From contig NC_134701.1 in assembly GCF_043290135.1 (NCBI RefSeq), forward strand, positions 205,912,601 through 205,976,600: a DNA stretch of 64,000 nt. The letters are read 5' to 3'. The stretch comes from Rhipicephalus microplus. Taxonomy: Eukaryota; Arthropoda; Arachnida; Ixodida; Ixodidae. Both the position numbers and the translations under genes were made by a program. How positions within the stretch are numbered: the stretch's first letter is position 1; every line of letters begins with the position of its first letter. Shown here piece after piece: positions 11,992-22,751 of this stretch. A model generated the notes under the pieces. The model saw only the letters and a list, made by a program, of their open reading frames with translations. It made no database searches and was not told the DNA's origin.

Positions 11992-12899
11992 CTGCGTAAA
12001 CAAGCAGGTCACGGTTGATCGATTGATTTGTTTAACCGTTAATTCAGTAATCTCTCCACCAACGGGACTTTGGCTTTCTAGAAGGCTCAGAATATTATCT
12101 GCACTACTAGAAGAACTATATATCGATGTCATTATACCCTTTATTGCTCTTCATCACTACTGCTTCCCACATATAAGAATAATAATGCCTTACCATACAT
12201 ATGCTAAAAAAACGCAGTCACGTTGGAGACATGTACAGCCAAGCTGGCAAGTCAGTTCTGCGGAAGTCCGCCAGGTGGAGGGTGATTCATGGAAAGCTTT
12301 AGCTTGGTGCTACAAATGGTTTCTCTTTCACTCATTGCATAGCCACGCCCGTCTCCCAGCAAGGGAAATACAGAAGCGAAAAGAACATTTAGTTACTATT
12401 TCATCAAGTACCTGGCTGGGCCTTCAGCTCCCTTATATATCCCAGTTCCTCACGACTCAAATAAAGGTCATCTCATGTCACTTCTTCCATATCAAGGGCT
12501 TCGCGGGTACCGTTTATACCGTTGCTCGACTTACGTCAATCGAATGCAATCTATCTACAACGACTCTTTAGGGACAAGCTTTAACAGTCTCAGGGGTGAT
12601 CGAACACCACTCGGCTCTCTACCGCTACTTAACGCTGAGACTACGCAACACGGTAGGCTATATGCCATCTGCTTTATTCAACATGTAATCCAATGACGTT
12701 TGTCCTGCCTGCACACGTACTGAGATCAAACTTGTACGTATAGTGTCATTTGCATGGCAGAAGAAAATAAAAATCTATGTGGAGGGTGCGTTTGGCGTGC
12801 CTGACGAGGTTTAGGGACCATCGTACTCTCAGAAACGCCAATATTGGCTCCCGAGGAGTGACCGAGATTCCTCAGAGACGGCGGCGGAGGCGAAGTTTG
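11992..12899. other. upstream intron or flank of the minus-strand gene
   Basis: No domain was recognised on either strand. If the gene model is right, this contains the intron that separates the first exon from the signal-peptide exon. Confidence 0.4.
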
Positions 12900-13520
12900 C
12901 AGCCCCACCCGTAGGGTGCTGCTCTCAGCCTGCCTGCCAGGCTAGCTGCGACTGCTGCCCCGCTCCGCACGCGCGAACACTAACGGCTCGCTCTGCGCGA
13001 GCAGGAAAAAACGGAGCCATTCCCTCTCCAGACGCACCGATCTTGACACACATTCTTCCTGATGCCGAGGCGATTCTCTGCTCCTCCTCACCCCGCTTAT
13101 GGTTCGAAGAAGCCAGGAGGCTCCCAGTGCGCGCCTTTATCTGCGCGTCTTCGGGCCCAGCGGTCCGGTCGGACGGCATTCCAGCCGACAAGCGAGCCCC
13201 TAGGCCGAAACCGCGGCCGCTCTGAGCGTGTGTGCGGACGCTGTGTAAAGCAGAAAGCGCGCGCGCTTAATTGCGCTGCCATCTGGGTTGTCTCGGCGTC
13301 GGAATCGGCGGCAGTCTGTAAAGAGTGGGCGCGCGCTCCGTCATCGTTTGCGGCCAGTGTTTTCACTGCACGTTCTGCGCCTATCACGAAAACGCGCGCC
13401 GGCGAACCGACGCGCGTCCCGTCTTGGGCGTGGCGCGCCGGGCGAATTGCGGTGCGAAAGCCTTCTCTCGTTATCAGAGCTGGTAGCCTCGAAGAGTGCA
13501 CCCAGTGAAACAGTGCCAGT
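12900..13520. promoter_or_regulatory. CpG-rich tract, possible promoter region
   Basis: GC and CpG content are clearly above the AT-rich surroundings, with repeated GCGCGC-type strings. Open frames on both strands are a by-product of GC content. It lies 0.9-1.5 kb upstream of the signal-peptide exon of the minus-strand gene and is the natural place for its promoter and 5' UTR. No TATA box or transcription start could be fixed. Confidence 0.3.
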
Positions 13521-14023
13521 TGAGAGCGGCTGTTATGTGCTATATATCAATGCACTGCATGTTAGGAACGGTAGAAGCTAGTAGCAGTGAAAGCTAGCCG
13601 CATGTTTTTTTCACTGGCGCACCTTTCAAGGGTCGAGCTCATATATCTTTACATTCGTAAGTGTTATTTGCCCATTGGCCAACAGGAGTCGCTGGGGGTA
13701 TCCTCAATACCATGGTTGGCCGGAACTTTCTCGTGCTAACGATCCTAGCGTAAGAAGCTTCTGTGAATTAAAGCACAGATCCATCTTCGCACAGAAGACA
13801 CAGATGAATCACAGCAATCACAAGGGATTGTTTTGCAGTTTTGCTTGAAATGCAGAAAAAACAACATGTGAAAATAGAGTGCCGTCATAAGCATGCGCAA
13901 AAGTGAAATATCGCATTTGCGAGAAAATGTGGGTAACTAAATTCCCGACTTCATGAAGAAACTACCCTCTTCTCTCCTTCTTTTTGTTCTGTTTTTAGGT
14001 GTGTCAATATACTAATTGTTTGG
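13521..14023. other. gene-free stretch
   Basis: AT-rich sequence with no recognised coding or repeat content, up to the duplicated SINE target site. Confidence 0.45.
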
Positions 14024-14038
14024 AGTATTCTACGAGTT

Positions 14039-14273
14039 GATTGATATGTGGGGTCTAACGTCCTAAAACCACCATATGATTATTAGAGACGCCGTAGTGG
14101 GAGGGCTTCGGAAATTTCGACCACCTGGGGTGCTTTAACCTGCACACAAATCTAAGCACACGGGCCAGCATCATTTTCGCCTCCATCGAAAATGCAGCCG
14201 CCGCCGGGATTCGATCCGGTGACCTGCGGTTCAGCAGCCGACTATCTTAGCCACTAGACCACCACGGCGGGGC
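14039..14273 (-). mobile_element. Ruka-type SINE with perfect target-site duplication
   Basis: A full-length copy with its head at the right. A perfect 15-bp duplication, agtattctacgagtt, lies at 14,024-14,038 and 14,274-14,288. The body is slightly diverged (CTAACGTCCTAAAACC) and part of the B-box region has changed (GATCCGGTGACC on the plus strand). Confidence 0.94.
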
Positions 14274-14288
14274 AGTATTCTACGAGTT

Positions 14289-14732
14289 TTCTAATATCAC
14301 TCACATATAGACGTTAACCACAATATATGTTACGGTATGCACAAGTTCGTGGGATGCTCCTGCGCAGCGATAACCTTGTGCGGCCCCCGCAGAACGACAG
14401 CTCCGCAATTTTGCCAGTACAAAATAACTCCGGTAGCATTTTGTCAATAAAGTTATTTCAATCAATCAGTCAATCAGCCCCATGCAGCATAAATAAAGTG
14501 CACCTAATACTTGACAGATCATTAGCCAAGTGCCTCGCTTATTCGCAGAAAGACTAATAATGGCGCAATGATATCTGTCATACTCCGCAGAAATTATTAT
14601 TTAATGATGTAGTCGCTACCTTGTAGAAATCCAAAACTGCGAGCACAGTCGATATTGCCCTAGCACGAACCTGCTCTCAGAATTCGCATAAGGCGGTATC
14701 ATAATCATCGGTGAATATATGTTTGTTTCACA
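14289..14732. other. gene-free stretch
   Basis: Contains AATAAA-type strings and short frames only; nothing was recognised. Confidence 0.4.
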
Positions 14733-15045
14733 ATCATACTCAAGTTCTCATTCAAGTCAACCAAATGTACCCAAAGATGGTTGCTTGCTGGGCTTTGCTG
14801 CTGAGATGGTTGGAAGTTCTGCATACTTAGCTACTATTGTTGCTAATTTATGCGGATTTTTGTTTGTGGCCAAGTTTAGCTGCATGCAAATAAAGATAAA
14901 CATTATTATAAAAACGAAACTCCGCATAACTTCACAAAAATAGTAGTTAAGTATGCAGAATTTCCAACCAGCCCAGCAGCGAAGCCCAGCAAGCCACCAT
15001 CTTTCGCAACATTTGGTTGACTTGAATCAGAACTTCAGTATGACT
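14733..15045. repeat. large imperfect inverted repeat
   Basis: Arms of about 104 bp (14,733-14,836 and 14,941-15,045) are reverse complements with scattered mismatches, separated by about 104 bp. Shared landmarks are TTCAAGTCAACCAAATGT, GCTTGCTGGGCTT and TTCTGCATACTTA. A second unit (GGCCAAGTTTA..GATAAAC) occurs on both sides in opposite order, suggesting two copies of a composite repeat joined head to head. No transposase is present. Confidence 0.7.
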
Positions 15046-15469
15046 GTTTATCTTATTAATGTTTATCTCTATTTGCGTGCCATTAAACTTGGCCGTGATG
15101 GCAGGTCGTTGTGAATGACAGTCGCGATCAGGAGCGTGTGTAAGCCTTAGAAAATGAACAGCGTTTTGTTCTCTTACGTAAATCAGCCGAGACTTTGGCA
15201 TTTGCGAGTCAGACTTGTGTGATTTCATGTGAACTTATGCGCGCACTCCCACTCAAACTCACGTCCCCGCGAAACCTTTCGCCCTCACGCTCTGAAGCAC
15301 TCTTAATTTCTCAAATATTGTTGTGCGAGTTTGGCACAATGCACCCGTGAGTGAGCACAGTGTCCTATCGTGAAGATATGCAAATCTGTCAGTGAGACTA
15401 AGACATTCACGGACTTGGACGTTTGCCTGCTCACGGCAGCTATGTTGATCATGAATCGAGATCTTTCTT
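15046..15469. other. gene-free stretch
   Basis: No supported gene. Several TGCGAG/GTGAGC-like strings but no ordered tandem repeat. Confidence 0.4.
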
Positions 15470-15665
15470 CTAACACGATAGCGTTAAAGAGCTCACTTCG
15501 CTCAAATATTCCTGGCGTCGGCGTCGTTGGTTGTGAGCAAAAAACATGCTTTATCTCTCAGCGAAAACTCGAAATAAATGCAAATAAACAAATAATAAAA
15601 TGTTCGTTCCGGGTGAGAGTCTGATGCAGCCGTCTGCATGGTGTGCAGGCGTTCTAACAAGCCAC
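15470..15665 (-). mobile_element. second tRNA-type SINE family (SINE-B), degenerate copy
   Basis: Reading the minus strand, a degenerate tRNA-like head with a TGCAGACGGCTG segment is followed by the family body, GCTCACAACCAACGACGCCG, and then the terminal CTCTTTAACGCTATCG. The same body occurs at 21,775-21,983 and 48,128-48,325. The B box has decayed here. Confidence 0.6.
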
Positions 15666-16697
15666 GCCAGTGCTTAAGCCTGCTTCCTAAAAAAAAAAAA
15701 AAAAGAGGTTGATTTCTCCATCATATGAATCGGTGTAACACGGAACTGAAACTTGTCCTTACAGAAATAGTCAAGGTTTACTGTACATTAAGGAGAGCTT
15801 GCACACTGTCTCAATCTTTGACTTAACAGCTATAGCTCCATTTAGCGTGAACGCACCCACGTTGACGTTTAGCGATACATCTCCATCCCGAAGAAATTAA
15901 GTATATGATCAATGATTAAACAAAACCGTTGTGGTCACAGATGCTTGCGGTAACTTTTCGACGTCATTTCCGTGACGGAAATACATCACTGAAGTTTTGA
16001 TGGGCCCTAGTATAAAATACTTTCGTGTTAAAAAACGAAAGAAATAAAAAAGAAAACACTGAAAGAACGTGACGTAGTAAGTGGAGTGTCCTTTACGCAT
16101 GCAATGCTGTGTGGTAGAGCCATATACTCCCACCAGGCGTCAGAACGCGAGAACTGTACAACGAGTGGGTGGTTTAAAGATGACGAAGTGTGCAGTTGCG
16201 CTGGTGCGCATGGCACCTTACGGACGCGAGGTGGCTACTTCGCCAATTAGCGTAATGGAAACTTGGCAACTGCGCGTGCAGTAGACATTCCAGTATAGCT
16301 TGAAACGCTCGTTGCAAAACACACAAACATACGTTTCCTTGCGGCGCGATTCGAGGCGACGTGCACGGAGCCCGATTGCGCAGCAAAGCTTTACTATTAT
16401 TTCAAGATAAAGATCTAAGTTTTCGCAGCAGCACCTTGAGATGCATTGGCTGTTAAGAAAGAAAAAAAAACTGCGATGGTGAGTGCACATGTGTACAGCG
16501 CTATAAAATATTTTCACATGGGGAATAAAATTTGTTATATGTTGGCACCCGTCCTGTTCATTTGTGTTGAGCGTCATCGTTCGAATTTTCTTTGGTGTGA
16601 ACCAGTACCAACTTGCTCAAACCAGGATTCCGTTTCTACGCTATTGCGTTCTACTCTAGAAGGCGAAGCTCACGCGCTTTCCGAGTTTGTTTGTTTT
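15666..16697. other. gene-poor stretch
   Basis: Includes an A run at 15,690-15,704 and short frames on both strands with no recognised domain or splice-flanked exon. Confidence 0.4.
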
Positions 16698-16711
16698 TTT
16701 CTCACAATGAA

Positions 16712-16950
16712 TTGATTGATCTGTGTGGTTTAACGTCCCAAAACCACCATTTGATTATGAGAGACGCCGTAGTGGAGGGCTCCGGAAATTTTGACCACCT
16801 GGGGTTCTTTAACGTGCACCCAAATCTGAGTACACGGGCCTACAACATTTCCGCCTCCATCGGAAATGCAGCCGCCGCAGCCGGGAATCGAACCCGCGTC
16901 CTGCGGGTCAGCAGCCGAGTACCTTAGCCACTAGACCACCGCGGCGGGGC
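16712..16950 (-). mobile_element. Ruka-type SINE, full length
   Basis: Complete head, body and ATCA-type tail. A 14-bp target-site duplication with one mismatch (tttctcacaatgaa at 16,698-16,711; tttcccacaatgaa at 16,951-16,964) flanks it. The tRNA-like head retains clear A and B boxes. Confidence 0.95.
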
Positions 16951-16964
16951 TTTCCCACAATGAA

Positions 16965-18009
16965 AACGCACGAAATGAATGACGAAACGCACCTGCAGAT
17001 TCAGGTATACGTTTGAAATCGCCGATTCGCGCGTTCTGAATCACACAGCGTCCCTGGTGAGTGCCTGTAAGGCCCATAATTTAGGGTGGGAACAAGATGC
17101 CGAGGTAAGCAGAGCCTCGTACGCGGTATTGTGCGCGGCTTCTCTCTCTTTTCGTCGCCACTCCTGCGATGCTCTCGCCCCGCATCGTCTGCGCACCGGC
17201 CCGACGTGTGCAAAGAAAGCGTGCAGCTCGAAACACGTTTCCAGCCGGTTACCCGCCGGTGAACCGAGAAAGGCTCCGAAACTATTCATAGCCTCCCTGG
17301 GCAAGATTTGCAGTCATGCTTGCAGAAGCACAGCGCAGCCTGCGTATTTAAAGGCTACGAGTCACGACTTGTGCCAGGACCCTTGGGATCAGACAATGTG
17401 TTTTCCGTTAAGCGCGGCAGAAAGTTGTTGCTGGCAAGGCCCTTAGGCTTTTCTCTCTCTTTTGTTTCTATTTCTAGCTCCCTGTTTTTTCTTTTATTTT
17501 TCACACTTGGTCATGTCACGGTGGGATTTCATGGGTAGCGAAGTCGCCAAGTCACCGCGAATCGGTGTCGAAAATTCAGCGCAGAAACAAGCAAGGACGT
17601 AATCTTTGACTATCGAACGAAGGTTTATTTCGGAAATGAATGTGTAAGAAGAGGCCAACGTTCCTTTGACTAACAACCAGAGTTCGTATTGTAGCATCCT
17701 CCTGACACTCTTGTCGTATTTCCTTACTGAATTTTATGAATGATATCAAGAATACCGCTGATAAAACAGCCTGGCTTCGTCAGTACGTTTTCGTGTATAG
17801 ACATGGCAAGCTGGAACATGCATTCGACGCTTTCTTTTTTCTCGCTCTCTTTGCAATTTTTTTTCTTGGCAGAAATATATGTCGCACACTAACACTGAGT
17901 AGTGTCTTCGGGAAGCGGCCCGATCCCATTCTTCAATTCGACAATAATAGTGATATTATGTGCATGAATAATTACTGCATTGGGAAGGAGGGAGGGGTGG
18001 GGTCGGGAC
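16965..18009. other. moderately GC-rich then AT-rich stretch, no supported gene
   Basis: A 155-codon plus frame at 16,979-17,446 and several minus frames overlap in a CpG-containing patch and show no domain. Nothing else was recognised up to the truncated retrotransposon. Confidence 0.4.
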
Positions 18010-19972
18010 AGCTAAGATAGGACAGCTAAGACCGGTTTCTCAAAAAAAGAGGTATGGCACTGAGTCAGGCTAAAACAGCCATACTTCCGTTTACATTAAA
18101 AAGACCTGGAAATTTCCAGATTATTCTCCAAAATCAGCCTATTCAATTGGTTAAAACTCATGAATTCTTGGGAGTAATTTTAGACCGGAGACTAACATGG
18201 TCGCCTCATGTCCAGTCTCTTGAACAAAAAGTGAATCAGGCCATTCGAATCCTCCGGCATCTCTGCGGGGCCAAGTGGGGTGGTACTACAGTGTCGTTAT
18301 TAGCCCTATATGTTGCCTGGATACGCCCCATCGTAACTTACTCACTGCCTCTGCTGCACGCACTCCCGACCTCCACCGAAAGGAGACTTCACTTGTTATT
18401 GGCAAGGAGCTTGAGGGTATGTCTGGGTTTACCACGGTCAACTTCCAGTGATTTAGTGTATGCGGAGGCTCGAGAGCCATCTTTGGCAGTACTCCGAACT
18501 AAAGAAACGCCTCGAAATTTATTTAGAATTTTCACGCAACATGAAAGTCATTTTTTATCTGGTGCACTAACACAAAGAACGGCAACGAGACTACAGGATA
18601 CTATATCATCATTTCAAGCAGTAGTACCAGAATTTAAACAATGAAAACCTTCAAAACCACCTTGGACGCTGCCACTTCTCAACGTTATCCGTGAAATAGA
18701 CGGCATAGAGAAGAAAGCAGACATGGCACCTCTAGTAGCGGCACAGATGGTGCATCATCAGCTTCATGTAATGCACAATGAAAAAACGAAGATATATACA
18801 GACAAATCATGCACTGAAGAAGCGTCAGTTCATGCGGTCTTTATACCCGAAATTCAGAAAAAGAAGATGTACAAATTATCGCACAAATCTTCATCGACGA
18901 CAGCAGAATGGGTGGCTATTTTTGAAGCAGTTAAGCTTATCTGCGAGAATCCTGAGCCACGAAAATGGGTGATATGCACTGATAGCAAACCTGCTCTTCA
19001 GCTAATCAAAAATGTGAGATCACCTTACAAAAATGGTGAAATAGCACAATGTATCGCAGAAACTGTGGAATATGCCTCATCGCAGGGTCCCAACATTGTA
19101 TTCCAATGGATACCCAGCCACATTGGAATAAAGGGAAATGAAGATGCTGATAGTCTCGCGAAGAAAGCATTGAAGGAAGGATGGGATTGCGCAATCCCTA
19201 TGTCTGGAACGGATATTCGACATTTTATATCGCAAGGAGCTAACCATTGTTCGATGGAGAAGTGGTTTGAGAGCCCTAAATCTAAGGAAACGGTACTTTA
19301 TGAAGTTGATCCACACAGAAAATTTTCCATAGCGACAGACCTTCCACGATACCTAGAGACATTGATCCACCGACATAGATTGGAAGTAGCATACACAAAC
19401 AGCTTCCTGCACAAGATACATCGATCCAACTCACCGGAATGTCATTGTGGTCATGCAGAAGAAAATGTTTGCCATATTCTTTTGGAGTGCGTTAAATACG
19501 CGAATGAAAGAAAAAAATTAAAGAACAAATTAGCAAGTTTGGACAGACGGCCCCTCGCAATAAAGAAACTACTTGGACCATGGTCTGAGATGAATTTCCA
19601 GAAAAAAGGCAATAATCTTCCTGACAGACTTTTTAGTGGAGACCGGACTGGACAAGCGCCTATGACTGACAGCCAGAGATGGATATTATATAAAATGTGG
19701 TCATGTATTTACTGACATTAGATTAGTAAGGTGTGTGTGTAAGTAGTTTATGACTGTGTGAACTGCGCGAAGAAAACTATGTATTGGCATGATATTTGAA
19801 CTGGTTTCAGTGTGAAATTATGTTTTTTTTTTCGTATTTTTAATTTTTGGGTACCGTTCTGTATTATTATTTTATTTTTCGCTGCAGAACTTTGTGATAT
19901 GGAGCAGCCGAGGCAATAGGCACCTCGGCCTTTCCACAGCAAAACAGTTAAAACAGAACAGAACAGAACAGT
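18010..19972 (+). mobile_element. 5'-truncated non-LTR retrotransposon with RNase H domain
   Basis: The copy begins within the C-terminal part of the reverse transcriptase, runs through an RNase H domain and a C-terminal Cys/His motif, and ends in a short (AACAG)n tail near 19,942-19,972. The endonuclease and catalytic RT motifs are missing, as expected for incomplete target-primed reverse transcription. An RNase H after the RT together with a terminal CCHC motif fits the I/Jockey-related group of non-LTR elements; the exact clade is uncertain. Confidence 0.88.
18054..19715 (+). pseudogene. RT C-terminus plus RNase H polyprotein fragment, one in-frame stop
   Basis: A single frame of about 553 codons is interrupted only by a TGA at 18,642-18,644. 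The upstream part has the post-palm RT motif HEFLGVILDRRLTWSPH and the thumb region. The downstream part, counted from the Met at 18,723, carries the RNase H acidic residues: D27 in YTDKS, E62 in TAEWVAIFEA, D87 in CTDSKPAL, and D141/D143 after PSHIGIKGNE. It ends with CHCGHAEENVCHILLEC, the C-terminal Cys/His motif of these elements. The first motif has Lys where Gly is usual (YTDGS). The reading frame is otherwise intact, so the insertion looks fairly recent. Confidence 0.9.
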
Positions 19973-20649
19973 TTTCAGCAGTGCTTGTCGTCACAGCACA
20001 GTGAGGCAGAGAAACAAATTTTGTAAAATTAATTTTGGAAATATGGTTCTTACATCTCCTTTAACTGAGTGCCACTCTGTCATCAAAAACGAGAACAAGA
20101 CAACAATTCCTAAAACAAGAAAATATGCCCAGCCGATCTATTTGTGCCACGTTGTCCAACTTCACCTCGCTCGTGTTTAAAGCCAGTCAGGCAAAAGCCG
20201 CTGCAGCCGCCATGTGGTCCAGTGAAAGTGGACACAATGCAAAAGTCTGACAAAATCTAGCATAGCGCCCAATACCACCGTTGTAAAAGCCCCTCAAAAC
20301 ACCACTCAAAATAGCTGTTCTGGGTGGACTATATACTTTCTCTATTTAGTGTTTCTAAGCTTTCTCTCTCTATCTCTCTCTCAGTTAGTTTTACATTTAT
20401 ATCGTTCCAATACCGGTCAAGCGCACACCCGACAGCGCGAAAGGCTGCTCGTCCAAAACAGTATGTGCATCCGTGACAGCCATCATTTTTGCAAAGTGCG
20501 CATGACATGGTTACCACAGTACCTTTTTTTGATGCACGCCGCTTTTCCCGTCCCTCAAGTAAGCTTTGAGAGGACGGGGAAGGTCTGAATTTTCAACTCT
20601 TGCTTGCGCTCCCTACAAGCAAGGACGCCCTTGAGCATTGTAACAAACA
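19973..20649. other. gene-free stretch
   Basis: No supported gene; contains short CT-rich runs near 20,360-20,382. Confidence 0.4.
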
Positions 20650-21330
20650 TATATGATCGTCCAGCGAGCAAAGCAAAAGTTAAAACTGCGAGCTTTCGCG
20701 TTCTGGCCGACGATGCTCGCTCGAGATAAGAGCGAAAACGAAGTAGGCCGCGGTCGCTCCTGCCGGCCACACGACTGCTCGGACGTGTCGCTGCCCCCAT
20801 CCGACCAGGCGGCACCGATTTGCCGCGCTGTCAAGCCGCCGCCGAGAGCGCGACGTCCGAAAATTGCTTCGTCGACGATGCTTGCAGTGACTTCGTTGTT
20901 GCGCGATCGCGAAAGTAAAGAAACAAAAAAGGGAGAAAATATCACCGCATTAAACTCGAGTGGAAGGCTGCCATCCCCGATCCTTTCCCCTCAGCCTCTT
21001 AGCGTCCCCTCCCCCTGAGTATCCGCCTATTCTACACAACTCGCTGGCTCCTTCCAGAAGACGTCGACTGTAAAAACGACGTCGTCTTTTTTTTTTCTAT
21101 CTCTCTCTCTCCTTTTCTTACTCCTTTGCTGCAGGTTGTCCTCTTCGCTGTCGTTGTTCCTTCTTCTTCTTTTGTTCTGTATTTTGAAAACTGAGTCACT
21201 GAGTCGCTCGCTTTCAGTTGCGTCAAAGCGAAACGCCGTTTTCGTGCCTCCGAGGCATTCTGCAGAATGCGAGCTGCAACTCCTAATGGCGCTTCACGAG
21301 TCGCGCGCTGGCGTTGTTTCCGTCCACTTT
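20650..21330. other. CpG-rich tract followed by pyrimidine-rich stretch
   Basis: CpG-dense sequence up to about 21,010, then T/C-rich runs to about 21,180. A 121-codon plus frame at 20,653-21,018 overlaps a 110-codon minus frame, which suggests GC bias more than coding. This could be a promoter or 5' UTR with an adjacent splice acceptor, but no exon could be defined. Confidence 0.25.
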
Positions 21331-21774
21331 TCTTGTTTGTTTGTTGCTCTTCTTGCTCGTCCTTTCTTCTCCTTTCTTTTCTTCTTTATTTTTACTTCAG
21401 CATTCTCGCCATACCGACGATATTCGCGGAGGCACCACATCTGGAAAAGATCATTGACCGGCGAAATTGCTTTTATAGGCTTGAGCGCGAAAACCAAGGG
21501 CGCCTATACCTTGCACGGCTTCCCTTTGTTTCTTCATTTAGCACTTACTTAGTCTTCTAACGTTTCTCCTGTAATGTTTATCGTCTATTACATTGAAACC
21601 TACTGTAGGACGGAGACCTGAGGGACATTTCTCGCAGCTATTACCAGGCATCAGTCGACTATACCTCATGCCTGCAAAATGACCGGACTTTAGGAGTCGG
21701 CCGCGAACGTACCATATTTCGAATACAAACAAGGTTAGCTTTGCTGACTGTTTCGTATTCGTATTAACGGGATT
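21331..21774. other. gene-free stretch
   Basis: T-rich then mixed sequence with no recognised gene or repeat. Confidence 0.4.
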
Positions 21775-21983
21775 TAGTTAAAGAGTTCGTTTCACCGAAA
21801 TTCCGGCGTCAGCATCGTTGGCGGTGTCGTTGGTTGTAAGCGAAAAATCATAATCTTGTGCGTGACCGAAAAAATCGAGAAGGATTATAATAAAACAAAT
21901 TATAAAAAGTATTGGGTTCGAGTGCGTATTGAACCCAGGTCGTTTGCGTGGCGAGCGGGTGTTCCACCTCACAGTCATGCTTC
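21775..21983 (-). mobile_element. SINE-B copy
   Basis: On the minus strand a tRNA-like head (GTGGAACACCCGCTCGCCAC, then CCTGGGTTCAATAC as B-box region) is followed by the body (TCGGTCACGCA, CGCTTACAACCAACGACACC) and the CTCTTTAACT end. The head abuts the end of the tetranucleotide-array repeat beginning at 21,984. Confidence 0.72.
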
Positions 21984-22030
21984 TTTTTAGGTGCGAAGCT
22001 CCTAAAGGTGAGGGTCTGTCCATCCCTTCT

Positions 22031-22286
22031 ATGTATGTATGTATGTATGTATGTATGTATGTATGTATGTATGTATGTATGTATGTATGTATGTATGTAT
22101 GTATGTATGTATGTATGTGCGTATGTATGTATGTATGTATGTATGTATGTATGTATGTATGTATGTATGTATGTATGTATGTATGTATGTATGTATGTAT
22201 GTATGTATGTATGTATGTATGTATGTATGTATGTATGTATGCATGCATGTATGTATGTATGTATGTACGTACGTACGTACGTATGT
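22031..22286. repeat. (ATGT)n microsatellite
   Basis: About 64 nearly perfect tetranucleotide units, with a few variants (GTGC near 22,120, GCATGC near 22,240, ACGT units at the right end). It is internal to repeat copy A. Confidence 0.97.
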
Positions 22287-22602
22287 GACCGCCTATAGTT
22301 CTACCTTTGCCAGCTGCTCGCTATTTCGTCCTTGCAAACATCCCACTACGCCCCATCACCGATCCACCACTTCACCGACCATGAAACAAATACTGTTGAG
22401 AAGTAGCCAATGTGAAATGCAAAATGGTCATGTACTTGTATCCAGATGCGCGTTAAAGAACCATAGTTTGTCTCACAGTCTCCATTCCTTGTTTGTACAT
22501 GACCACCTATAGTTCCACCTTTGCAAGCTGCCCACTACTTCGTCCTTGCAAACATCCCACTATGCTTCATCGCCGAACCACCACTTCACCGACCATAAAG
22601 CC
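22283..22602 (+). repeat. two direct copies of a ~100-bp unit
   Basis: The segment starting GACCGCCTATAGTTCTACC near 22,286 recurs as GACCACCTATAGTTCCACC near 22,501. Both continue through CTTTGC.AGCTG, TTCGTCCTTGCAAACATCCC and CCACCACTTCACCGACCAT. About 118 bp separates the copies. Confidence 0.85.
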
Positions 22603-22751
22603 ACTATAATGAAGAGGGAACGGAAGCAATGTATAGCTACAACTTACGAATTGTAGAATTTCTTGTATAAATATATACAGTATTAGTAGTATATATAACC
22701 ATTCAGCGCTTCTTCCCACTCATCATCATTCACTCCGTGAATATGCCGTGA

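Larger units (their letters stand above)
21984..22751 (-). repeat. array-bearing repeat family, copy A
   Basis: One end is TTTTTAGGTGCGAAGCTCCT and the other is CACTCATCATCATTCACTCC with GTGAATATGCCGTGA. The same two ends bound copies B (51,544-52,331) and C (52,929-53,288) in the opposite orientation. Copy A contains the (ATGT)n array and a direct duplication. Confidence 0.72.

Noticed and set aside
11603..12571. 322-codon plus-strand frame
   Set aside because: Overlaps the signal-peptide exon in antisense, has no domain, and the minus-strand reading has splice sites and a hydrophobic leader.
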